Of a stretch of 5,403 nt of DNA, positions 1 through 5,403 are shown piece after piece. The translations under genes were made by a program, and so were the position numbers. Numbering within the stretch: the first letter of the stretch is position 1; every line of letters starts with the position of its first letter. Under the pieces are notes generated by a model. It made no database searches, was not told the DNA's origin, and was given only the letters and a program-made list of their open reading frames with translations. The stretch spans positions 1 to 5,403 of the forward strand of contig JAGRBY010000506.1 of assembly GCA_020433835.1 (NCBI GenBank), read 5' to 3'. This DNA comes from Anaerolineae bacterium (GTDB taxonomy: Bacteria > Chloroflexota > Anaerolineae > 4572-78 > J111).

Positions 1-6
1 GCGTTG

Positions 7-71
7 GCCCCCCTAACCCCCCAGAGGGGGGGATTTGACGTCTTTCTCCCCCCTTTGGGGGGCCGGGGGGC
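7..71. repeat. C-run/G-run intergenic inverted repeat
   Basis: Two small hairpins sit side by side: C6-AGA-G6 at 17-31 and C6-TTT-G6 at 48-62. Outer runs of C6 (8-13) and G6 (65-70) make the whole element an imperfect inverted repeat around a short AT-richer centre near 33-45. Each arm is therefore self-complementary and also complementary to the other arm. The element is non-coding and lies upstream of the SDR gene. A further C7 run at 131-137 may be a degenerate relative. Similar C/G-run elements are dispersed in many bacterial genomes, but whether this one is multicopy cannot be seen here. It may extend beyond the left edge of the window. Confidence 0.7.
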
Positions 72-240
72 TTAACTTAATGGCAGTGATAGTTCAAAAG
101 ACAGATAAAAAATCAGTGGTTTATCGGTGGCCCCCCCAAAAGCTATTAAAGCATTCTCGAAGATACCGAATCCTTTCCGGGCCGCGGATCGTTATAGAAG
201 TAAACCAATCAAACAAATTGTGTCCCAAAAACAACCCTAT
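72..240. other. non-coding leader of the SDR gene
   Basis: This AT-richer stretch lies between the C/G-run repeat and the SDR ribosome binding site. I see no gene in it. A reading frame continuous with the SDR runs back to a TTG at position 35, but it translates the repeat and shows no protein-like character. TATAAG at 238-243 and TTATAG at 192-197 resemble -10 boxes, yet neither has a -35 box at proper spacing, so no promoter is called. Confidence 0.5.
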
Positions 241-247
241 AAGGAGA
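241..247 (+). promoter_or_regulatory. ribosome binding site of the SDR gene
   Basis: AAGGAGA lies 6 nt upstream of the ATG at 254. This strong Shine-Dalgarno match fixes the start there and rules out the longer frame reaching back to 35. Confidence 0.85.
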
Positions 248-253
248 CAACCC

Positions 254-1000
254 ATGCAATTACAAAACAAAACCGTAGTCATAACCGGCGGCAGCAAAGG
301 CATAGGCCGCGGCATCGTAGCAGCCTTTTCCGAAACCGGAGCCAACGTCTGGGCCATTGCCCGCAGCCAGGGCCCGCTCGATACGCTCAAACAAGAATTT
401 TCCGGGGTACAAACCTGGGCTGCTGATATCGCCCACGAAGAAACCGCGTCGCACGTCATGCGCGAAATTCGGCCCGATATCCTCATCCTTAACGCCGGAG
501 CCACCCCCACCCTGAGGCCGGTCCAGACCCTAAGCTGGCAGCAATTTAGCCAGGTTTGGAACACCGACGTAAAATCCACATTTACCTTTGGCAAAGAAAG
601 TTTAACCATGCCTATGGCCCCCGGCAGCGTCGTCGTCATCATGTCAAGTGGAGCCGCCTTACAGGGTTCGCCCCTATCGGGCGACTATGCCGGAGCCAAA
701 CGCATGCAGTGGCTTTTAGCCAACTATCTACAACAACAAGCCGATGCTCTAAATTTAGGCATCCGTTTTATAGCCTTATTACCCAAACAAATCCTGGGCG
801 ATACGGAACTTGGCCATGCCGCATCATCCGCCTATGCTGCCAGTCAAGGCATCAGCAAAGCCGCCTTTTTAGAGCGTTTTGGAGCACCTTTAACCCCCAA
901 CGACGTGGGCCAAGGTATTCTCAAACTGCTCACCGAAGCGCGTTATCAAAATGGAACAGCCTTCACCATCACCAGCCAGGGCCTGGAGGCCATTGGTTAA
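254..1000 (+). CDS. SDR family NAD(P)-dependent oxidoreductase
   Basis: This is a 248-residue classical short-chain dehydrogenase/reductase, a normal length for the family. It is probably a soluble cytoplasmic enzyme that oxidises an alcohol or reduces a carbonyl with NAD(P)(H). The Rossmann nucleotide motif TGGSKGIG is at residues 11-18. Lys15 and Arg37, the latter just after the second strand, favour NADP(H). The NAGA motif is at 80-83. The catalytic set is Asn103, Ser132, Tyr145 and Lys149 (Tyr-x3-Lys as YAGAK, with Ser 13 residues before Tyr). The usual Pro-Gly after the sixth strand reads Pro177-Lys178. The C-terminus (GTAFTIT then QGLE) is ordinary for the family. The start at 254 is set by the Shine-Dalgarno and by alignment with typical SDR N-termini. 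A terminator-like hairpin follows, so it appears monocistronic. The substrate cannot be told from sequence and no gene symbol is justified. Confidence 0.93.
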   Translation: MQLQNKTVVITGGSKGIGRGIVAAFSETGANVWAIARSQGPLDTLKQEFSGVQTWAADIAHEETASHVMREIRPDILILNAGATPTLRPVQTLSWQQFSQVWNTDVKSTFTFGKESLTMPMAPGSVVVIMSSGAALQGSPLSGDYAGAKRMQWLLANYLQQQADALNLGIRFIALLPKQILGDTELGHAASSAYAASQGISKAAFLERFGAPLTPNDVGQGILKLLTEARYQNGTAFTITSQGLEAIG

Positions 1001-1016
1001 GGGTTGGGGTAAATCA

Positions 1017-1040
1017 GGCTAAGGCTAAGGCTGAGGCTAA
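1017..1040 (+). repeat. GGCTAA hexamer tandem repeat
   Basis: Four consecutive hexamers follow the SDR stop codon: GGCTAA, GGCTAA, GGCTGA, GGCTAA. The region is non-coding in context. An imperfect inverted copy of 1023-1041 lies at 1103-1121 and matches at 16 of 19 positions, so the RNA could form a long stem enclosing the terminator-like hairpin at 1073-1102. Confidence 0.8.
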
Positions 1041-1072
1041 GCAGGCAAATTCAGGGTAAACCGCCACACACT

Positions 1073-1102
1073 CAAGAAATCGGCGCGTTTCTTGGCTTTT
1101 TT
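1073..1102 (+). terminator. putative intrinsic terminator after the SDR gene
   Basis: A 7-bp stem, CAAGAAA (1073-1079) with TTTCTTG (1088-1094), has an 8-nt loop. GC and then six T (1097-1102) follow. The stem is AT-rich and therefore weak. Its position 73 nt after the SDR stop codon and before the sigma-factor gene fits termination of the SDR transcript. Confidence 0.5.
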
Positions 1103-1121
1103 CTTAGTCTTCGCCTTAGCC
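1103..1121 (-). repeat. inverted partial copy of the GGCTAA repeat
   Basis: The reverse complement of this 19-nt stretch matches 1023-1041 at 16 of 19 positions. The two arms are separated by 61 nt that contain the terminator-like hairpin. It may be a stem arm or the remnant of a dispersed low-complexity intergenic repeat. Confidence 0.6.
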
Positions 1122-1189
1122 TACTCTTGGTGACATCAATTGGCTGATTTTAAACCTATCGGTGTCCATCTGTGGACCCCCAGCCTTTT

Positions 1190-1194
1190 AGGAG
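1190..1194 (+). promoter_or_regulatory. ribosome binding site of the sigma factor gene
   Basis: AGGAG ends 10 nt before the ATG at 1205. It supports that ATG over an in-frame GTG at 1172, which lies upstream of this site and would add 11 residues. Confidence 0.75.
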
Positions 1195-1204
1195 AACCAT
1201 CATT

Positions 1205-2107
1205 ATGCCCAAACAATCACCCTCTGAAAATCTTATCCGAGCCCGTGCAGAATTTGATGAATTGGTCAAAGACATCCGGCCCGAACTCCATCGCTACTGT
1301 ACCCGCATGACCGGCTCCGTCATCGACGGCGAAGATGTTGTGCAGGAAGCCTTAGCCAAAGCCTACTACGCCCTCCCCATGATGACCTCCACCGCCAATC
1401 TGCGAGGCTGGCTCTTTCGTATCGCTCATAACAAAGCCATCGACCATCTACGTCGCCTTGGCCGCCAAGAAATGGAGCCGCTTGACGATCATGTCCCCTT
1501 AGCCGAATTTGATTCCCCGCTCGAAACCCAGGAAATAGCAACCTTTGCTTTATCAGTCTTTCTAAAATTGGTTCCCAAACAACGCAGTTGTGTCATCCTC
1601 AAAGATGTCATGGGCTATTCCCTCGCCGAAATATCGGAACTGCTCGATCTAAGTATTCCGGCCATCAAAGCCGCCCTCCATCGTGGTCGCCAGCGGCTGC
1701 GAGAACTGGCAGCCCACCTCACAGCCGATGAAGCGGCACTACCCTTGAACACCCAAGAACAAACCTTGCTCACCCACTACATCGAGCGCTTTAATGCCCG
1801 TGATTTCGACACCTTACGGGCCATGCTAGCCGAAGATGTTCGCCTGGATATGCCCGGCAGAATAAAACTGCAAGGTGCCCAAGAAGTAGGGGAATACTTC
1901 CATCGCTACAGCGAAAAAGAGGATTGGCAGCTTGCCCTGGGCACGCTCGAAGGTCGCCTCGCCATTCTATTCTTCGATATAACCGAGTCCGCCTCCCAAC
2001 CGGCCTACTTCATCCTCCTCAACTGGCACGACGGGCAAATTTCACACATTCGTGACTACCGCTACACGCGTTACGTTACCCAGGATGCTGAATTCACACG
2101 CCTCTAA
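1205..2107 (+). CDS. ECF sigma-70 family RNA polymerase sigma factor with SnoaL-like C-terminal domain
   Basis: This 300-residue protein would direct core RNA polymerase to a dedicated promoter set. Region 2 spans about residues 16-87. It has the helix with MTG at 35-37, the core-binding segment EDVVQEAL at 43-50, and RGWLFRIAHNKAIDHLRR (67-84), which melts and reads the -10 element. Region 4 spans about 107-168, with a helix-turn-helix from VMGYSLAEISELL (135-147) to IKAALHRGRQRL (154-165) for -35 recognition. Residues from about 183 to 292 resemble a SnoaL/NTF2-like fold: HYIERFNARDFDTLRAMLAEDV at its start and HDGQISHIRDYR near its end. Ordinary ECF factors end near residue 170-190, so the extension is real. 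ECF groups such as ECF41 and ECF56 carry this domain, which can replace a separate anti-sigma factor. The ECF41 DGGGR linker motif is not visible, so it looks more like the ECF56 (SigG-like) type; this subgroup call is tentative. No anti-sigma gene lies nearby, and a strong terminator follows. Confidence 0.9.
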   Translation: MPKQSPSENLIRARAEFDELVKDIRPELHRYCTRMTGSVIDGEDVVQEALAKAYYALPMMTSTANLRGWLFRIAHNKAIDHLRRLGRQEMEPLDDHVPLAEFDSPLETQEIATFALSVFLKLVPKQRSCVILKDVMGYSLAEISELLDLSIPAIKAALHRGRQRLRELAAHLTADEAALPLNTQEQTLLTHYIERFNARDFDTLRAMLAEDVRLDMPGRIKLQGAQEVGEYFHRYSEKEDWQLALGTLEGRLAILFFDITESASQPAYFILLNWHDGQISHIRDYRYTRYVTQDAEFTRL

Positions 2108-2146
2108 TCCTGCCCCGATAGCGCAGGGACAATGGCAATCGGAACC

Positions 2147-2184
2147 GCGTAGGGCAAAGTTAAGTTTGCCCTACGCTAATTTTT
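2147..2184 (+). terminator. intrinsic terminator after the sigma factor gene
   Basis: A perfect 12-bp stem pairs GCGTAGGGCAAA (2147-2158) with its exact complement at 2165-2176. The loop is 6 nt (GTTAAG) and TAATTTTT follows at 2177-2184. It starts 39 nt after the sigma-factor stop codon. No U-tract arises on the opposite strand, so it acts in the + direction. It separates the sigma gene from the downstream operon, which therefore needs its own promoter. Confidence 0.85.
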
Positions 2185-2246
2185 GATTCCCACTATCATC
2201 GCCACAAGGCCAACTCTCCCCCTCAACTCACCCACTCCCAACCCAC

Positions 2247-2273
2247 GGGAACAAAACGAATTCCCATGTCGTC
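2247..2273 (+). promoter_or_regulatory. candidate ECF-type promoter upstream of the 801-residue protein operon
   Basis: GGGAAC at 2247-2252 and CGTC at 2270-2273 are separated by 17 nt. This matches the general ECF promoter pattern, with an AAC-containing -35 element and a CGTC or CGTT -10 element. Transcription would begin near 2280 and give a leader of about 120 nt before the ATG at 2402. It lies immediately beyond the terminator of an ECF sigma gene, making that sigma factor a natural candidate user. GGGAA also pairs with TTCCC at 2261-2265, a short symmetry that may be incidental. The assignment is pattern matching only. Confidence 0.4.
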
Positions 2274-2295
2274 ACGATAGTGCCATCCAACACAC

Positions 2296-2316
2296 CCAAT
2301 TTGGAGAGCCAATTTG
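2296..2316 (+). repeat. 8-bp direct repeat overlapping a candidate -35 box
   Basis: CCAATTTG occurs at 2296-2303 and again at 2309-2316, 13 bp start to start. The first copy extends to CCAATTTGG and is nearly palindromic. The second runs into the TTGACC hexamer at 2314-2319, so a protein bound here could block or help RNA polymerase. The bound regulator is unknown. Confidence 0.35.
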
Positions 2317-2342
2317 ACCAATCGCCTTAGCCAACATACGAT
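2314..2342 (+). promoter_or_regulatory. candidate sigma-70-type promoter for the 801-residue protein operon
   Basis: TTGACC (2314-2319; 5 of 6 to TTGACA) and TACGAT (2337-2342; 4 of 6 to TATAAT) are separated by an ideal 17 nt. The start would be near 2349, with a leader of about 53 nt. A second TTGACC at 2356-2361 has no good -10 box at normal spacing. This promoter would provide housekeeping expression alongside the candidate ECF promoter upstream. Confidence 0.4.
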
Positions 2343-2401
2343 CTATAGGATACTATTGACCCTATCGATGTCGATGTTAGTAGCCTAAATTACACAACCC
2401 T

Positions 2402-4807
2402 ATGCAAAAACGCTTACTCGCTGCCTTGCTTATAATCTTCATAGCCCTTACCGCTGCCGGTTCCGCCCTGGCCCAAACCGCCGCCGGATTATCGATGACA
2501 GTCCAACCGGCCTTTGGCGGCGACTTCAAATACGGCCGCTGGCTACCCATCTTCGTCACGCTCGAAAACAGCGGCTCCGACCTCAAGGCCGAACTCCGCG
2601 CCCGAATTACCAGCCAAAGCGGGCAGCTCAACTTCGTCGTTCCCGCCGAACTACCGGCCGGCAGCCATAAACGCTTTACCCTCTACACCTTACCCAACAA
2701 CTTTTCGCGCAGCATCAAAGTCGACCTGGTTCAGGATGACACCGAACTGACCAGCCAAACCGTGGAAATCTCCTCCGTACCGAATGATCGCTACTTTATC
2801 GGCGTCATCGGCGACGAGACCGCCAACTTAAGCGTCCTCAGTTCCATCAATCTGCCGGGCCGCCGCGACAACCCAGAACTGCTCAACATCACCCTGGCCG
2901 AAATCCCCGACCGGGCCGAGGGATTAACGCTCTTTGATGCGCTTATCCTCAACGCGGTCGACACCGGCCAACTTAGCCCCAACCAGCAAAGCGCATTGCA
3001 GCAGTGGGTTGTCAGCGGCGGGCGTCTCGTCCTGGGTGGCGGCAGCCGCACCGCGCTAACTTTATCCGGCCTACCGGATGCGTTGCAGCCCGTAACCTTG
3101 TCCGGCCAACAGGAACTTTCGGCCCTGCCCGCGCTCGAACAGTACGCCGACCGCGCTATTCCGATGACGGGGCCGTTTCTCCTCGCCGCCACCAAGCCGG
3201 TCGAAGCAGCAGCCACACTGCTATCTGAAACCGTAAACGGCAGCGACCAACTGCCCCTCATCGTCGAGCACAAACTGGGCAAAGGCCACGTCGATTTTAT
3301 TGCCCTCGATCTCACCAGCGCACCCTTTAGCGACTGGGCCGGCGTCACCGATTTTACCGAGCGGCTGCTGTCACCGGGCGCGGCCTGGCCCAACAATCTA
3401 CCGCCCGATATCGCCCCCCACCAAATGCGCGACAGCCAGATAACATCGGCCCTATCCAACCTACCCACGCTCGATCTGCCCTCCATCCGCTTCTTGGGCA
3501 TCTTGCTGATCGGCTATATTATCCTGGTTGGCCCGCTCAACTATCTGCTGCTGCGTTGGCTCGACCGGCTGGCCTGGGCCTGGATAACGATTCCGCTGCT
3601 CACACTCGCCTTCTCCGGCATGGCCTATGGCGTCAGCTACCAACTGCGCGGCAGCGACATCATCGTCAACCAACTCTCCGTGATGGAGCTAAGTCAAGAC
3701 GGCCAGGTAACCGATACCGAAACCTACGTCGGCATCTTCTCGCCCAGCCGCCGTGCTTATAATGTAGAGGTCTCAGGCCGTCCCCTGCTGCGCCCCCTTG
3801 GCGAAGGCTATTACGATCCCTGGAGCGGCGAGGTGCGCGTCGGCAATATGAGCGTCGTTCAATCCGAACCGGCCCAGGTCAGCGGCCTCACCGTCAACCA
3901 ATGGTCCATTCAATCGTTTGTGGCCGAAACCGCGCTGCCCGACCCGCCCCAGCTCGAAGCCCAGCTCGATATCAACCGCGAGCGCCTAACCGGCCAATTA
4001 ATCAACCAAAGCTCCAATACGCTGGAAGATGTTGTCATCATCTTCAATATGGATTTTCAAAAGTTGGGTAATATCCCGCCGGGGCAGACGATAGATATCG
4101 ATTTCGATTTCACCACGCAGCGTGATGTCATCAGCGGCTTCGGCAGCTATATGATCTACCAAGAAGAGCTAAATCAGCCCGGATTGGAAAGCAGCCAAAT
4201 CAACTTCAAGCAGCGCGTACTAGACAGCACCATCTTTAATCAATCCTACAGCAGAGACACCGGCGGTGTAACCGTTTTAGGCTGGTACGACGACAGCCCC
4301 TTAACCGTCACCCTGCAAGGGCAGGAAATCACCAGCCAAAAAACATCGCTTCTCTACGGTCAGCTACCCGTAGCGTTTGATGAAACCGACATCAGCCTGC
4401 CGCCCGCCTTCAGCCACTCCGAGTCGCTGCTCACCACCGGCCAAACCGGCACGTGTGATTACGGCACCGGCATTCAAGGGTACTACATCGATCGCGGTAC
4501 AGCCGAGGTCAAACTCACCCTGCCCGACAGCATTCGCCAGGTCGAACCAGCCCGGCTCGATTTGTATGTCCAAACGGACGGCGGCGTCTGGGGCGAACTG
4601 CCCAAAATCGAACTGTACGATAACACCAGCAGCGCGTGGATCACCCTGGAGCAGCCCCAATTCGGCCAGAACCCCATCACCCAACCGCAGCACTATTACG
4701 ATCCTGCCGCCGCCTCTCTGCGGGTACGCCTTTCGCGCGATGACAACGCACAAGGCGGCAGCGGCTGCGTCTTTGTCAGCCTGGCCTTCGAAGGAGAGCG
4801 CTCGTGA
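2402..4807 (+). CDS. large signal-peptide, membrane-anchored protein of an ABC transporter operon, function unknown
   Basis: This 801-residue protein does not match a named family I can state with certainty. Residues 1-24 form a clear Sec signal peptide (MQKR, then a hydrophobic core, cleavage likely after ALA at 22-24). Residues about 30-125 look like an extracytoplasmic beta-sandwich. Residues about 130-330 resemble a class I glutamine-amidotransferase-like Rossmann fold, with strand RYFIGVIGD at 130-138, a region that reads DALILNAVD followed by LSPNQQSAL, then WVVSGGRLVLGGG at 202-214 and KLGKGHVDF near 291. It has no cysteine there, so it should not be an active amidotransferase. Two membrane helices lie at about 364-384 and 391-412, joined by a short loop that probably faces the cytoplasm. 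Residues about 418-801 are a second beta-rich external domain. The only two cysteines are Cys685 and Cys789. Its last 4 bases overlap the ABC ATPase start, so it is probably an accessory subunit of that transporter. No clear Shine-Dalgarno precedes the ATG; the signal peptide supports this start. Confidence 0.85.
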   Translation: MQKRLLAALLIIFIALTAAGSALAQTAAGLSMTVQPAFGGDFKYGRWLPIFVTLENSGSDLKAELRARITSQSGQLNFVVPAELPAGSHKRFTLYTLPNNFSRSIKVDLVQDDTELTSQTVEISSVPNDRYFIGVIGDETANLSVLSSINLPGRRDNPELLNITLAEIPDRAEGLTLFDALILNAVDTGQLSPNQQSALQQWVVSGGRLVLGGGSRTALTLSGLPDALQPVTLSGQQELSALPALEQYADRAIPMTGPFLLAATKPVEAAATLLSETVNGSDQLPLIVEHKLGKGHVDFIALDLTSAPFSDWAGVTDFTERLLSPGAAWPNNLPPDIAPHQMRDSQITSALSNLPTLDLPSIRFLGILLIGYIILVGPLNYLLLRWLDRLAWAWITIPLLTLAFSGMAYGVSYQLRGSDIIVNQLSVMELSQDGQVTDTETYVGIFSPSRRAYNVEVSGRPLLRPLGEGYYDPWSGEVRVGNMSVVQSEPAQVSGLTVNQWSIQSFVAETALPDPPQLEAQLDINRERLTGQLINQSSNTLEDVVIIFNMDFQKLGNIPPGQTIDIDFDFTTQRDVISGFGSYMIYQEELNQPGLESSQINFKQRVLDSTIFNQSYSRDTGGVTVLGWYDDSPLTVTLQGQEITSQKTSLLYGQLPVAFDETDISLPPAFSHSESLLTTGQTGTCDYGTGIQGYYIDRGTAEVKLTLPDSIRQVEPARLDLYVQTDGGVWGELPKIELYDNTSSAWITLEQPQFGQNPITQPQHYYDPAAASLRVRLSRDDNAQGGSGCVFVSLAFEGERS
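4791..4798 (+). promoter_or_regulatory. ribosome binding site of the ABC ATPase gene
   Basis: AAGGAGAG lies inside the end of the 801-residue protein gene, 5 nt before the GTG at 4804. It selects that GTG as the start codon. Confidence 0.8.
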
Positions 4808-5403
4808 TAAAAACCGTGCAGCTTACCAAAAAATATGGCCGCCTAACCGCCCTCGACGCGCTCGATTTGCAGGTCGAGAAAGGATCGTTGTTCGGTTTCA
4901 TCGGCCCCAACGGCGCGGGCAAAACCACCACACTGCGCCTGCTGGCCGGGTTGCTCGAACCGACCTCCGGCCAAATTTGGTTCGACGGCCAGGAAATCAG
5001 CCGCGACCCCGGCGAGGCCCGCTGGCAAGTTGGCTACATGCCCGACTTCTTCGGCGTCTACGAAGATATGAAAGTCTGGGAATATCTCGACTTCTTCGCC
5101 CGCTGTTATCATCTCTCGCCCGACCGCCGCCGCCGCACCGTCGATGAACTCCTGGAGTTGGTCGACCTGACCCACAAACGCAACGAATGGGTCGAAAGCC
5201 TTTCGCGCGGCATGCGCCAACGCCTCTGTTTAGCCCACGCCCTGGTTCACGATCCCCAAATCCTGCTGCTCGACGAACCCGCCTCCGGCCTCGATCCCCG
5301 CGCCCGGATCGAAATGCGCGAACTGCTAAAAGAACTCTCGACGCTGGGCAAAACCATCCTCATCAGCTCCCACATCCTGGCCGAACTGGCCGAAATGTGC
5401 GAC
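4804..5403 (+). CDS. ABC transporter ATP-binding protein, ABC-2 export type (partial, 3' end missing)
   Basis: The open frame runs 200 codons from GTG to the window edge without a stop. It encodes most of an ABC nucleotide-binding domain, which hydrolyses ATP on the cytoplasmic face to power transport. Visible motifs are Walker A GPNGAGKTT (34-42), signature LSRGM (133-137), Walker B ILLLDEP (153-159, with Asp157 and catalytic Glu158), D-loop SGLD (161-164) and H-loop His190. The Q-loop position reads Asp81 in GYMPDFFGVYEDM, where most ABC ATPases have Gln. LSRGM and this Q-loop form are variants found in ABC-2-type exporter ATPases. Full members have about 230-310 residues, so roughly 30-110 are missing. 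The GTG overlaps the upstream TGA as GTGA, and a good Shine-Dalgarno sits at 4791-4798, so translation is probably coupled. One or two permease genes are expected next. The exported substrate is unknown. Confidence 0.93.
   Translation, partial: MIKTVQLTKKYGRLTALDALDLQVEKGSLFGFIGPNGAGKTTTLRLLAGLLEPTSGQIWFDGQEISRDPGEARWQVGYMPDFFGVYEDMKVWEYLDFFARCYHLSPDRRRRTVDELLELVDLTHKRNEWVESLSRGMRQRLCLAHALVHDPQILLLDEPASGLDPRARIEMRELLKELSTLGKTILISSHILAELAEMCD

Noticed and set aside
35..253. N-terminal extension of the SDR frame back to TTG at 35
   Set aside because: It translates the C/G-run repeat and AT-rich leader, has no family similarity, and the strong Shine-Dalgarno at 241-247 with the standard SDR N-terminus places the start at 254.
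121..642. 173-codon open frame on the minus strand
   Set aside because: It is antisense to the SDR catalytic domain coding region and has no protein-family features.
1127..1155. Promoter for the sigma gene (TTGGTG with TTAAAC at 17 nt)
   Set aside because: Both boxes match poorly, the -10 at only 3 of 6, and no ECF-like GGAAC/CGTC pair is present in this gap, so autoregulation cannot be supported.
1161..1180. Short inverted repeat GTCCA-TCTG-TGGAC before the sigma gene
   Set aside because: A 5-bp stem is too short to call an operator or riboswitch; it resembles common dispersed intergenic sequence.
1172..1204. Alternative GTG start for the sigma factor
   Set aside because: The AGGAG site at 1190-1194 lies downstream of this GTG and serves the ATG at 1205; the extra residues show no family signal.
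2791..3501. 236-codon open frame on the minus strand
   Set aside because: It lies wholly inside the 801-residue gene, is rich in Ser, Arg and Pro as antisense frames of GC-rich genes are, and has no recognisable domain or ribosome binding site.
4377..5147. 256-codon open frame on the + strand
   Set aside because: It overlaps two well-supported genes in another frame and is a low-complexity Pro/Arg/Ser-rich translation; the ABC motifs are in the frame starting at 4804.
1..5403. CRISPR arrays, tRNA, rRNA, integrase or transposase genes
   Set aside because: No regularly spaced repeats, tRNA-like cloverleaf, rRNA sequence or mobile-element protein was recognised in the window.

Overview
The window shows three complete genes and one gene cut by the right edge, all on the + strand. 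In order they are a short-chain dehydrogenase/reductase (254-1000), an ECF RNA polymerase sigma factor with a fused SnoaL-like C-terminal domain (1205-2107), a large secreted or membrane-anchored protein of 801 residues (2402-4807), and the first 200 residues of an ABC transporter ATPase (4804 to the window end). The ATPase starts at a GTG inside the stop codon of the preceding gene and is easy to miss.

Organism: the sequence looks like a free-living bacterium of moderate to fairly high GC, with coding sequence strongly biased to codons ending in C. Repeat-rich intergenic DNA, an ECF sigma factor with a fused sensor-like domain, and a large signal-peptide protein coupled to an ABC-2-type ATPase all remind me of Chloroflexota such as Anaerolineae. 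This is an impression from family resemblance; no marker gene is present to prove it.

Layout: positions 1-253 hold a C-run/G-run inverted repeat and the leader of the SDR gene. The 1001-1204 gap holds GGCTAA tandem repeats, a partial inverted copy of them, and a likely intrinsic terminator between the two. The 2108-2401 gap is the main regulatory stretch. It holds a perfect 12-bp stem terminator after the sigma gene, then an ECF-type promoter pattern (GGGAAC-N17-CGTC), then a sigma-70-like promoter whose -35 box overlaps an 8-bp direct repeat, leading into the 801-residue protein and ABC operon.

How the genes may work together: the 801-residue protein and the ATPase are very probably translationally coupled and form an ABC-2-type export or surface-maintenance system, with permease genes expected just beyond the right edge. 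The sigma factor has no anti-sigma gene beside it and carries its own putative ligand-binding domain. The ECF-like promoter pattern directly downstream makes it plausible, but unproven, that this sigma factor controls the ABC operon. The SDR looks like an independent unit between its own leader and a terminator.
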